Of a stretch of 64,000 bases of DNA, positions 1 to 8,108 are shown one piece after another. Below the pieces are notes generated by a model. It did not search any database and was not told where the DNA came from. It saw nothing but the letters and a program-made list of their open reading frames with translations. The stretch's first letter is position 1. The number at the start of each line of letters is the position of its first letter. Source of the DNA: Robertmurraya korlensis (GTDB taxonomy: Bacteria; Bacillota; Bacilli; Bacillales; Cytobacillaceae); assembly GCF_023715225.1 (NCBI RefSeq), contig NZ_JAMBNS010000009.1, positions 186,001 through 250,000 of the forward strand, read 5' to 3'. The position numbers and the translations under genes are program-made.

Positions 1-1
1 T

Positions 2-1150
2 GAATTAGAAGTGACACTTGAAAAGCCAGTTGCTTATATCAACGCTTTATTAGCTTTCCCTACATTCTATCCACAAAATCAAAAATTTGTAGAAGAAAAA
101 GGCGCTGATTACGCTAAGAATGCTGAAAACCTAATCTTTAACGGTCCTTTCAAAATGACTAAGTGGGATGGGGTTGCTGCTACTGAGTGGACTCTTGAAA
201 AGAACGAAGAGTACTGGGATGCAGAAAACGTAACTTTAACTAAAATCAACTATAATACATCTAAAGATCCACAAGCAGCTGCTAATGCTTTCGAAGCAGG
301 ACAAGCTGATGTAACACCAAAATTATCAACACCTGCGGTTATCTCACAATATGAAGGAGATTCTCGCCTTGTAACATGGTTAGAGCCAACTGAATTCTGG
401 TTAAAGTTTAACCAAGAAAACAAAGCATTAGCTAACAAAAACATTCGTATGGCACTTGCTTTAGCATTCGATAAAGATGCTCTAGTAAACGATATTCTTC
501 AAAATGGTTCTCTTGCTGCAAACTACGCAGTACCTGCTGAGTTTGTAAAGCATCCTGAAACTGGTGAAGACTTCCGTGCAGCCAACGGTGACTTCAACAC
601 TTATGATGCTGAAAAAGCAAAAGACTTTTGGACAAAAGGTCTTGATGAGCTTGGAGTTAAAACTTTAGAATTAAACTTCCTAGGTGGAGACACTGAAACA
701 TCAAAAACTGTAGATGCATTCATTAAGGATCAACTACAAACTAACCTTGAAGGTTTAACAATTAACTTAGAAAGTGTTCCATTCTCTGTACGTCTTGACC
801 GTGAAGATACTCAAGATTATGATATCCTTCATGCAGGTTGGGGCCCTGACTATCCAGATCCAATGACATATTCTGATCTTTGGTTAACTGGTGGGGGACA
901 CAACAAAATGTCTTACTCTAACGCTAAATATGATGAGTTAGTAAAATCTGCACAAAATGAATTAGCTGCTGAACCAGCTGAGCGTTTTGAAGCATTACAA
1001 GAAGCTGAAAAGGTATTAATGGAAGATGCAGCTCTTGCTCCAACATACCAACGTGCTTCAAACCTATTAGTGAACGAGAAGCTTGAAGGCTTTACTTACC
1101 ATATCTTTGGACCAGAGTACAGCTGGAAGTTTGCAAAACTAAATAAATAA
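2..1150 (+). CDS. oppA: Oligopeptide ABC transporter substrate-binding protein OppA (5' truncated by window)
   Basis: C-terminal 382 residues of an extracellular lipoprotein that captures oligopeptides for the OppBCDF importer. The frame is open at the left edge, so the lipobox and first lobe are missing; the family (SBP_bac_5) is usually about 540 residues. Visible family features include the segment DYDILHAGWGPDYPDP and the C-terminal lobe ending near SWKFAKLNK. It is the first gene of a plus-strand opp operon and is followed by a stem-loop that probably makes oppA mRNA more abundant than the downstream genes. Identification rests on the family motifs and on the four adjacent opp genes. Confidence 0.95.
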   Translation, partial: ELEVTLEKPVAYINALLAFPTFYPQNQKFVEEKGADYAKNAENLIFNGPFKMTKWDGVAATEWTLEKNEEYWDAENVTLTKINYNTSKDPQAAANAFEAGQADVTPKLSTPAVISQYEGDSRLVTWLEPTEFWLKFNQENKALANKNIRMALALAFDKDALVNDILQNGSLAANYAVPAEFVKHPETGEDFRAANGDFNTYDAEKAKDFWTKGLDELGVKTLELNFLGGDTETSKTVDAFIKDQLQTNLEGLTINLESVPFSVRLDREDTQDYDILHAGWGPDYPDPMTYSDLWLTGGGHNKMSYSNAKYDELVKSAQNELAAEPAERFEALQEAEKVLMEDAALAPTYQRASNLLVNEKLEGFTYHIFGPEYSWKFAKLNK

Positions 1151-1197
1151 TTTACCATACAATTAATATGGTGAAATGATGTACAATGAAATAGGAG

Positions 1198-1234
1198 AGA
1201 GAGTATATTCGCTTAAAAATATACTCTCTTTTTC
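1198..1234 (+). terminator. Intergenic stem-loop between oppA and oppB
   Basis: Perfect 12-bp inverted repeat (AGAGAGTATATT / AATATACTCTCT) with an 8-nt loop and a short T run. It looks like an attenuating terminator or mRNA-stabilising hairpin that lets oppA be made in excess over the membrane and ATPase subunits, as is common in substrate-binding-protein operons. Confidence 0.75.
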
Positions 1235-1291
1235 CCTGTTATCGAATTGTCGAAAGATGGGGAAAATTCAAAATAAGTAGGAGGTGCACGA

Positions 1292-2221
1292 ATGGTTAAA
1301 TATATTGGCCAAAGGGTCATTTATATGTTAATTACTTTGTTTCTAATTGCCTCAATGACGTTTTTCTTAATGAAGCTGATTCCAGGTACACCATTTAAAA
1401 ACCAAGCGAAAATGTCAGATGAGCAACTGGAGATGATGCTTGAGTATTATAAGCTTGATGAACCAGTTCCCGTTCAGTATGTGGCGTATATGACAAACCT
1501 AGTGAAGGGAGATTTAGGTACTTCATATCAGTTTGCCAATACACCAGTATCCGAATTATTAGGTGCAAGAATTGGTGCCTCTGCTTTATTAGGCTTTCAA
1601 GCATTATTAGTAGGTACGATTGTAGGTATAATTCTTGGGGTATTAGGAGCACTAAGGCAGAATACATGGGTAGATTACGGAACAACGTTTATTGCAGTTA
1701 TTGGTAAATCGATTCCTTCGTTTGTTTTTGCTGGCTTACTTCAATATTATGTAGGTGTAAAACTAGGTTGGTTCCCGGTTGCGTTCTGGAAAGGCCCTGA
1801 ATACACGGTTATGCCAACGATTGCACTTTCAATGTTCCCGATTGCCATTGCAGCTCGTTTTATGAGAACTGAAATGGTAGAAGTATTAGGTTCTGATTAT
1901 ATAACACTAGCAAGAGCAAAAGGTGCAAACTACTTTGAAATTGCATTCAAGCATGCCTTAAGAAATGCTTTAATTCCAGTTATCACGGTATTGGGTCCGC
2001 TTGCTGTAAGCTTAATGACTGGTTCCCTTGTTATTGAAAAGATTTTCTCTGTTCCAGGACTAGGAGAGCAGTTTGTAAAATCTGTTCAGGTGAATGACTA
2101 TTCGGTCATAATGGCGACAACTTTGTTATTTGCGTTCCTATTTATTGTTGTCATTTTAGTGGTTGATATTCTTTATGGATTAATTGATCCAAGAATTCGT
2201 TTAGCGGGAGGGAAGAAATAA
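1292..2221 (+). CDS. oppB: Oligopeptide ABC transporter permease OppB
   Basis: Inner-membrane permease, 309 residues, the usual length for OppB/DppB. One N-terminal membrane segment (residues about 8-30) precedes the BPD_transp_1 domain; the cytoplasmic EAA-type loop is visible around RAKGANYFEIAFKHALRNA. The start ATG follows AGGAGGTG at a good distance. It overlaps the next gene by one base (TAATG), indicating translational coupling with oppC. It pairs with OppC to form the channel for peptides delivered by OppA. Confidence 0.96.
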   Translation: MVKYIGQRVIYMLITLFLIASMTFFLMKLIPGTPFKNQAKMSDEQLEMMLEYYKLDEPVPVQYVAYMTNLVKGDLGTSYQFANTPVSELLGARIGASALLGFQALLVGTIVGIILGVLGALRQNTWVDYGTTFIAVIGKSIPSFVFAGLLQYYVGVKLGWFPVAFWKGPEYTVMPTIALSMFPIAIAARFMRTEMVEVLGSDYITLARAKGANYFEIAFKHALRNALIPVITVLGPLAVSLMTGSLVIEKIFSVPGLGEQFVKSVQVNDYSVIMATTLLFAFLFIVVILVVDILYGLIDPRIRLAGGKK

Positions 2222-3249
2222 TGGCACAATTTGATGAGAAAATCAGCAAAGACCAATTTGAGCCCGCTATTATTGACGCATCAACAAGTGAGCGCATTTC
2301 CAAACCAAGTCTAAACTATTGGCAGGATGCGTGGTTACGAGTTAGAAAAAACAAAGGTGCGATTGTAAGTTTAGTAGTGATCGGAATTTTAATTATTATG
2401 GCTTTAATTGGGCCATCACTAAGTAAATTTGAGTTTGATAAGCAAAACACTAAACATGCTAACTTGCCACCTCGAATTGAAGCATTAGAAAATATTTCTT
2501 GGTTACCATTTGATGGAACAAGAACATTAAAAAATGGTAATGTGGTAAATCCATATGAGCAAAAGCAAATTGAGGAGTATTATTGGTTTGGTACCGATGC
2601 TCTTGGTAGAGACCAATTTTCTCGTGTTTGGAAAGGGATGCAAATCTCTCTATATATCGCTTTTCTAGCTGCTTTTATTGATATGGTTATCGGTGTTGCC
2701 TTTGGTGCTATTTCGGGTTACTTTGGCGGACGTATCGATAATATTATGCAGAGAATCATTGAAGTACTTTCAGGAATTCCAAATCTAGTAATTGTTATTT
2801 TGATGATAATCGTATTAAAGCCAGGTATAATCTCAATAACCGTCGCATTGACGATTACCGGTTGGGTTAGCATGGCACGTGTCGTTCGTGCCCAAGTTTT
2901 AAAATTAAAAAACCAAGAATTTGTTTTAGCATCTCGCACACTTGGTGCAAGCCATGCGAAAATTATCTTTAAACATTTAATTCCTAATCTCGCAGGTGTT
3001 ATCATTATTAACACAATGTTTACGATCCCTAACGCAATATTCTTTGAAGCCTTCTTAAGCTTTATCGGTTTAGGTCTTCAAGAGCCATTAGCATCACTAG
3101 GAACACTTATTGATGAAGGATTTAAATCAATGATTGCCTTCCCGTATCAAATGCTAGTTCCAGCGATTATTATTTCGGTCATTATGATTGCATTTAATAT
3201 GATTGCAGATGGACTTCGTGACGCGTTAGATCCTAAAATGAGAGACTAA
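2221..3249 (+). CDS. oppC: Oligopeptide ABC transporter permease OppC
   Basis: Second membrane subunit, 342 residues. An N-terminal OppC_N segment (first membrane helix about residues 45-68) is followed by a large extracellular insert and the BPD_transp_1 domain with the EAA loop around SRTLGASHAKIIFKHLIPN. Starts within the stop codon of oppB. Length and layout are normal for OppC/DppC. Forms a heterodimer with OppB that docks with the two ATPases encoded next. Confidence 0.96.
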   Translation: MAQFDEKISKDQFEPAIIDASTSERISKPSLNYWQDAWLRVRKNKGAIVSLVVIGILIIMALIGPSLSKFEFDKQNTKHANLPPRIEALENISWLPFDGTRTLKNGNVVNPYEQKQIEEYYWFGTDALGRDQFSRVWKGMQISLYIAFLAAFIDMVIGVAFGAISGYFGGRIDNIMQRIIEVLSGIPNLVIVILMIIVLKPGIISITVALTITGWVSMARVVRAQVLKLKNQEFVLASRTLGASHAKIIFKHLIPNLAGVIIINTMFTIPNAIFFEAFLSFIGLGLQEPLASLGTLIDEGFKSMIAFPYQMLVPAIIISVIMIAFNMIADGLRDALDPKMRD

Positions 3250-3264
3250 GGCAGGTGAAATAAG

Positions 3265-4305
3265 ATGTCAAAAATCTTAGAAGTAAATAACTTAAATATA
3301 TCTTTCCACACGTTTGCTGGAGAAGTAAAAGCGATTCGTGGGGCAAACTTTCATCTTAATAAAGGTGAAACTCTTGCCATCGTTGGAGAATCTGGTTCGG
3401 GTAAGTCTGTAACAACAAAGGCTATTATGCGTCTTTTACCAGAGAGTAACTCTGAGATTAAAGAGGGTGAAATCCTATTTGATGGAAAAGATTTAACAAA
3501 ATTATCGGACAAGCAGATGCAAACGATTCGTGGTAAGGAAATTTCTATGATCTTTCAGGATCCAATGACTTCTCTGAATCCAACCATGACAGTTGGCAAG
3601 CAGATCATGGAACCAATTATTAAACACCAAAATATGAGTAAATCTGCTGCTAAGCAACGTGCGATTGAACTATTAAAGCTTGTTGGAATTCCAATGGCTG
3701 AGGAACGCTTTAAACAGTATCCTCATCAATTCTCCGGTGGGATGAGACAGAGGGTTGTTATTGCGATTGCGTTAGCATGTAATCCTAAAATCTTGATTGC
3801 AGACGAACCAACTACGGCGTTAGATGTTACAATTCAAGCACAAATTTTGGAACTAATGAAGGATCTACAGAAAAAGATTGATACTTCTATTATCTTTATT
3901 ACGCATGATTTAGGTGTGGTTGCCAATGTTGCAGACCGAGTAGCGGTTATGTATGGTGGGAAAATTATTGAGATTGGCACAGTAGATGAAATTTTCTACA
4001 ATCCGCAGCATCCATATACCTGGGGACTGATTAGCTCGATGCCAGATTTGGATACAGCTGAAGATGAGCTCTATGCTATTCCAGGATCACCACCAGACCT
4101 TCTTAACCCTCCAAAGGGAGATGCGTTTGCACCGCGTAACGAATATGCGATGAAAATTGATTTGGAACAAGAGCCTCCAATGTTTAAAGTTTCGGATACA
4201 CATTATGCAGCAACATGGCTACTTCATCCGGATGCTCCAAAGGTTGAGCCACCAGCAGCTGTTATGAAAAGAAGAGAAATGTATCCAAGCTACAATAATA
4301 AATAA
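3265..4305 (+). CDS. oppD: Oligopeptide ABC transporter ATPase OppD
   Basis: Cytoplasmic ATP-binding subunit, 346 residues. Walker A GESGSGKS, ABC signature FSGGMRQR, Walker B ILIADEPT and the switch histidine in THDLG are all present, followed by the C-terminal oligopeptide/dipeptide-transporter extension (PGSPPDLLNPP region). It lies 15 bp after oppC with its own ribosome binding site (GGCAGGTGA). Supplies energy for peptide import together with OppF. Confidence 0.96.
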   Translation: MSKILEVNNLNISFHTFAGEVKAIRGANFHLNKGETLAIVGESGSGKSVTTKAIMRLLPESNSEIKEGEILFDGKDLTKLSDKQMQTIRGKEISMIFQDPMTSLNPTMTVGKQIMEPIIKHQNMSKSAAKQRAIELLKLVGIPMAEERFKQYPHQFSGGMRQRVVIAIALACNPKILIADEPTTALDVTIQAQILELMKDLQKKIDTSIIFITHDLGVVANVADRVAVMYGGKIIEIGTVDEIFYNPQHPYTWGLISSMPDLDTAEDELYAIPGSPPDLLNPPKGDAFAPRNEYAMKIDLEQEPPMFKVSDTHYAATWLLHPDAPKVEPPAAVMKRREMYPSYNNK

Positions 4306-4317
4306 GGAGGTAAATCA

Positions 4318-5247
4318 ATGGAAACTAGAAAGAAATTGCTTGAAATTAAAAATTTAAAGCAATACTTTAATGTCGGAAAACCAAACGAAGTCAGAGCAGT
4401 TGATGGAATTAGTTTCGATATATATGAAGGTGAAACATTAGGCCTCGTAGGAGAGTCAGGATGTGGGAAATCTACAACTGGTCGAACAATTATTCGACTA
4501 TATGATGCAACAGACGGAGAAGTTTTATACGATGGGGTTAATGTACATGGGAAAAAATCTAAGGAAGAGTTAAAGGCATTTAATCATAAAATGCAAATGA
4601 TCTTCCAGGATCCATACGCTTCATTAAATCCTAGAATGAAAGTATCTGATGTAATTGCTGAAGGAATCGATATCCACGGTCTAGCAAAAACGAAAGAAGA
4701 TCGAATGAACAAAGTGTACGAGCTATTAGAAACAGTTGGATTAAATAAAGAACATGCAAACCGTTATCCACATGAATTCTCAGGTGGTCAAAGACAACGT
4801 ATTGGTATTGCTCGTGCTTTAGCAGTTGATCCAGACTTCATCATTGCTGACGAACCAATCTCAGCTCTTGATGTGTCAATTCAAGCACAAGTTGTTAACT
4901 TAATGAAAAAGCTTCAAAAGGAAAAAGGGTTAACGTACTTGTTTATTGCGCATGACCTTTCAATGGTGAAGTATATCAGTGATCGAATTGGAGTAATGTA
5001 CTTTGGAAAGCTTGTAGAACTAGCTCCAGCAGATGAATTATATAATAATCCAAAGCATCCATACACTCAATCTTTGCTTTCGGCAATTCCACTTCCAGAT
5101 CCTATATCAGAGCGTTCGAGAAAACGCAAAACTTATGATCCAAAAATGCATAATTATCAGGCGGATGAATCCGTTGAATTACGTGAGGTATCACCAGGAC
5201 ATTTCGTTCTATGTTCTGAGAAAGAATTCGAACAATATAAGAAATAA
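4318..5247 (+). CDS. oppF: Oligopeptide ABC transporter ATPase OppF
   Basis: Second ATP-binding subunit, 309 residues, with Walker A GESGCGKS, signature FSGGQRQR, Walker B FIIADEP and the switch histidine in AHDLS. The C-terminal extension typical of OppF follows (KHPYTQSLLSAIPLPDP). The start ATG sits behind AAGGAGG. It is the last gene of the opp operon and is followed directly by a strong terminator. In Bacillus, Opp also re-imports Phr/Rap and RNPP signalling peptides, which matters for the peptide cassette at 36-39 kb. Confidence 0.95.
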   Translation: METRKKLLEIKNLKQYFNVGKPNEVRAVDGISFDIYEGETLGLVGESGCGKSTTGRTIIRLYDATDGEVLYDGVNVHGKKSKEELKAFNHKMQMIFQDPYASLNPRMKVSDVIAEGIDIHGLAKTKEDRMNKVYELLETVGLNKEHANRYPHEFSGGQRQRIGIARALAVDPDFIIADEPISALDVSIQAQVVNLMKKLQKEKGLTYLFIAHDLSMVKYISDRIGVMYFGKLVELAPADELYNNPKHPYTQSLLSAIPLPDPISERSRKRKTYDPKMHNYQADESVELREVSPGHFVLCSEKEFEQYKK

Positions 5248-5248
5248 T

Positions 5249-5282
5249 AAAAACGATCTCGAAGACGAGATCGTTTTTTATT
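5249..5282 (+). terminator. Rho-independent terminator of the opp operon
   Basis: ACGATCTCG / CGAGATCGT stem with a 4-nt loop followed by six T, beginning just after the oppF stop codon. Confidence 0.9.
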
Positions 5283-5351
5283 TGAAGAAAGGTAACCGTA
5301 CGATATCATAAGTAAAAGTGAAGCGCTTACGATATGTGAAAAATAAATAGA

Positions 5352-5537
5352 TTATTTCCTTTTTCCGCCAACTTGCTTCCAGCCGGTTTGAAATTTTGCT
5401 GATTGGTCTACAAATTCTGTTTTTTGTTTACCGCCAAACAGCTTTTCTCCAATTCCATTTGTAACAACTCCTAAAACAGCGGTGATTCCAATAATTAATA
5501 AGGCAACAATGGTAAGATCGGTAATATAATTAACCAT
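5352..5537 (-). CDS. Small single-span membrane protein of unknown function
   Basis: 61 residues on the minus strand between oppF and yjbC. A perfect AAAGGAGG ribosome binding site lies 7 bases before the ATG, which makes this a real gene despite its size. One hydrophobic segment (about residues 9-27, LTIVALLIIGITAVLGVV) is followed by a basic tail (GWKQVGGKRK). I do not recognise a family. No partner is obvious; both neighbours point the other way, so it is monocistronic. Confidence 0.7.
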   Translation of the reverse strand: MVNYITDLTIVALLIIGITAVLGVVTNGIGEKLFGGKQKTEFVDQSAKFQTGWKQVGGKRK

Positions 5538-5699
5538 AATAAACCTCCTTTAAGAATAACTGGTAAGCGCGGTTATGTAATTCCCACTACTTACTATTCT
5601 AAAGAATTATCCCTAGTATGAAAAGAGTAATATTAACAAAAAATTGTATCATAAGAATTCTTAGTTTATAAAAGGTGAATCCATTAAAAGGAGTACAAT

Positions 5700-6275
5700 A
5701 TGCATTGGTATGAAAAGTTAAATCAATATTTTCCAATTGAAGAAATGAAGTCAAAGGAACATATGGAGACACTTCTAAAAGAAAAGTCATCTATATATCA
5801 CAAAGACGAAGGAAAATATCACGTGTTAATGTATGCAGAACTAGACCGGTTTATATTCATTGATTATTTATATGTTTCTGGTCAAGCGAGAGGGCAAGGT
5901 TTAGGACATCAACTTTTAGAAAAGCTGAAGCAGAAGGAAAAGCCAATTATTCTAGAAGTTGAACCGATTAACTATAAAGATAGCGATACAGAAAAGAGAC
6001 TACGCTTTTATAAACGTGAAGGTTTTGAGCATGCAAGCAAAATTGGATATGAAAGAAGATCGTTAGCAACAAATGAAGTGAATACTATGGAAATTCTTTA
6101 TTGGTCACCTGGACATGAGAGCGAAGAAGCGATATTTGAAGGGATGAAACAAGCCTACAAGTTGATTCACACATATAAGGATATTGAGTTTTATGGAGAG
6201 TCATATGAACCAGTAGAAGAGGTATTAAGTTTTGACCAAAGACAAGAAACCACGGACCTATTAAAAGATATTTAA
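5700..6275 (+). CDS. yjbC: GNAT-family acetyltransferase YjbC
   Basis: 191 residues, the usual size for Bacillus YjbC. The acetyl-CoA binding motif A is visible as QARGQGLGHQLLEKL, followed by a typical GNAT C-terminal part (LRFYKREGFEHASKIGYERR). Start ATG behind AAAGGAG. In B. subtilis yjbC lies directly upstream of spx and can be co-transcribed with it under stress sigma factors; here a terminator and a separate candidate promoter lie between the two genes. Substrate unknown. Confidence 0.88.
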   Translation: MHWYEKLNQYFPIEEMKSKEHMETLLKEKSSIYHKDEGKYHVLMYAELDRFIFIDYLYVSGQARGQGLGHQLLEKLKQKEKPIILEVEPINYKDSDTEKRLRFYKREGFEHASKIGYERRSLATNEVNTMEILYWSPGHESEEAIFEGMKQAYKLIHTYKDIEFYGESYEPVEEVLSFDQRQETTDLLKDI

Positions 6276-6285
6276 TAAATTTTGG

Positions 6286-6315
6286 ACAGTTGCCGCTTTG
6301 AGGTGACTGTTTTTC
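6286..6315 (+). terminator. Terminator after yjbC
   Basis: ACAGTTGCC / GGTGACTGT stem (two G-T pairs), 7-nt loop, then TTTTC, just downstream of yjbC. Confidence 0.75.
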
Positions 6316-6427
6316 ATTTTCATTAGCTAAATGAGAATTATATTAAGGTTTACTTCAACTAAAATCTGGGTAAATAAAGTAGAAACAAAAAAATATTCGT
6401 GTTTTTTTTAAAATGAAAGAAAAAAAG

Positions 6428-6454
6428 TGAAACTTTTCTCTCACCTAGTACGTA
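6428..6454 (+). promoter_or_regulatory. Candidate ECF-sigma (SigM/SigW-type) promoter upstream of spx
   Basis: TGAAAC, then a 17-base spacer, then CGTA, in the 383-base region between yjbC and spx. This matches the -35 and -10 elements of extracytoplasmic-function sigma promoters in Bacillus, and spx is known to be under SigM control in B. subtilis. A SigA-like -10 (TATAAT at 6540-6545) also lies nearer the gene but without a convincing -35. The rest of the gap is very AT-rich with no ORF. Confidence 0.5.
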
Positions 6455-6658
6455 TATAGACTATCTAGCCAATCATTTTTTTGTATTATTGTCATTTAAA
6501 ACTTTCGAAAAAAGGATACCTTTTTACTCCGATTTGATGTATAATAATTAATATAAATTACTAATTTAAAGTAATTTTAATTAATAATACGTCAAATGAC
6601 CAATATATCTCCCAACATAGATTTTATAAGTTAAATTTAAAGGAGTGTGAGTTCGTTA

Positions 6659-7054
6659 ATGGTAACATTATACACTTCACCAAGTTGTACATCATGCCGT
6701 AAAGCGAAAATTTGGCTAGAAGAACACGATATTCCTTATACAGAGAGAAATATTTTTTCTGAACCATTATCTATTGATGAAATTAAAGAGATTCTTCGAA
6801 TGACTGAGGATGGGACAGATGAAATTATTTCAACTAGATCAAAAACGTTCCAAAAGCTAGATGTTAATTTAGAGACTATGCCTCTTCAGGATTTATTTGA
6901 GTTGATTAAAGATAATCCTGGCTTACTACGTAGACCAATCATCATTGATGAGAAGAGACTTCAAGTCGGCTATAATGAGGATGAAATCCGTCGTTTCCTA
7001 CCAAGAAGAGTTCGAACGTTTCAATTACGTGAAGCACAACGCTTGGTTAATTAA
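6659..7054 (+). CDS. spx: Transcriptional regulator Spx
   Basis: 131-residue ArsC-family protein that binds the RNA polymerase alpha C-terminal domain and redirects transcription during thiol stress. The redox switch CTSC (residues 10-13) and the conserved block [20 protein letters not shown] are present. I choose the ATG at 6659 (MVTLYTSPS) because it gives the family length; an in-frame GTG at 6647 overlaps the AAAGGAG Shine-Dalgarno and is unlikely. Levels would be controlled by ClpXP with the SpxH adaptor encoded at 13.3 kb. Confidence 0.98.
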   Translation: MVTLYTSPSCTSCRKAKIWLEEHDIPYTERNIFSEPLSIDEIKEILRMTEDGTDEIISTRSKTFQKLDVNLETMPLQDLFELIKDNPGLLRRPIIIDEKRLQVGYNEDEIRRFLPRRVRTFQLREAQRLVN

Positions 7055-7060
7055 ATGATT

Positions 7061-7091
7061 AAAACCTTCGAATGTAATCGAAGGTTTTTTA
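7061..7091 (+). terminator. Terminator of spx
   Basis: AACCTTCGA / TCGAAGGTT stem followed by six T, directly downstream of spx. Confidence 0.9.
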
Positions 7092-7227
7092 TCTATTATT
7101 GGTTTAAAAATACTTATAATAGATCATTATGTAGGAAGAAAAGTATCATATATGGGTGTTAGTTGGTTTTTTGAAATGTGTAACATTTTATTTCCCTTTA
7201 TTGTATTTTTGTCATAAAATATAAATA

Positions 7228-7258
7228 CGAGGCAACAATACGGGTAATGCTTGCCTCG
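7228..7258 (+). other. Inverted repeat in the mecA leader
   Basis: CGAGGCAA / TTGCCTCG, 8 perfect base pairs around a 15-base loop, lying about 80 bases before the mecA start. No T run follows, so it is not a simple terminator; it could be an mRNA leader hairpin or an operator. Confidence 0.4.
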
Positions 7259-7335
7259 GGAAATATTAAAGACTAGATCGTTTTTCTGCATGAGGGTAAG
7301 TCCCTTCCAAAAATGCAAGAAGGGAGAGGTTAGTG

Positions 7336-8004
7336 TTGGAAATCGAACGTATTAACGATAATACAGTCAAGTTTTATATTTCATACGGGGATATTGAAGA
7401 AAGAGGATTCGACCGTGATGAAATCTGGTATAATCGTGAAAAAAGTGAAGAGCTCTTTTGGGAAATGATGGATGAAGTTCATCAAGAGGAAGAATTTATG
7501 ATAGAAGGTCCTCTTTGGATCCAGGTCCAGGCTCTTGACAAAGGTCTTGAAGTTCTCGTAACAAAAGCGCAAATATCAAAAGATGGGCAGAAGTTCGAAC
7601 TACCTATCACAGATGAAAGGCTGAAAGATATTCCTGTAGATGAAAGAATTGAGGAATTGCTTGATCAGCATTTTAATACAAAAGCAGATGATGAAGAGGA
7701 TGAGTCATACGAAGATACACTAGAGTTCCTCATTGCTTTTAAAGACTTTGAAGACTTAATCTCACTCTCAAATCGTAATATTTTAGATGATTTATCAACA
7801 AAGCTATATTCCTTCGAAGGCAAATATTATTTATTTGTTGATTTTCTCGAAGAGGAGTATGATGAAGAGGATATCGATAATAGCTTAAGTTTATTATTAG
7901 AATATGGACATGAAACAGCCGTCACCATTCATCGTGTAGAAGAGTATGGAAAACTAATTATGTCTCAGAATGTTTTCTCAGAAATAAGAAAACACTTTAA
8001 ATAA
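7336..8004 (+). CDS. mecA: ClpC adaptor protein MecA
   Basis: 222 residues. The N-terminal domain (MEIERINDNTVKFYISYGD) that binds ComK/ComS and other clients and the C-terminal ClpC-binding domain (FKDFEDLISLSNR onward) are joined by an acidic linker around residues 120-130. The TTG at 7336 gives the conserved N-terminus MEIERIN; an in-frame GTG one codon earlier is possible. MecA delivers ComK and other substrates to ClpCP, so with CoiA downstream the region links competence and proteolysis. Confidence 0.95.
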   Translation: MEIERINDNTVKFYISYGDIEERGFDRDEIWYNREKSEELFWEMMDEVHQEEEFMIEGPLWIQVQALDKGLEVLVTKAQISKDGQKFELPITDERLKDIPVDERIEELLDQHFNTKADDEEDESYEDTLEFLIAFKDFEDLISLSNRNILDDLSTKLYSFEGKYYLFVDFLEEEYDEEDIDNSLSLLLEYGHETAVTIHRVEEYGKLIMSQNVFSEIRKHFK

Positions 8005-8008
8005 TTAT

Positions 8009-8037
8009 CCGATTTCAATAAATGAAATCGGTTTTTT
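8009..8037 (+). terminator. Terminator of mecA
   Basis: CCGATTTCA / TGAAATCGG stem with a short loop followed by six T. Confidence 0.88.
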
Positions 8038-8108
8038 ACTTTTTGGAAATAGAGTTTATCCTCTTTCTTTTGAGGGAATAGTAAAGCTAGTTTTTAGAGG
8101 GGGTAGCT

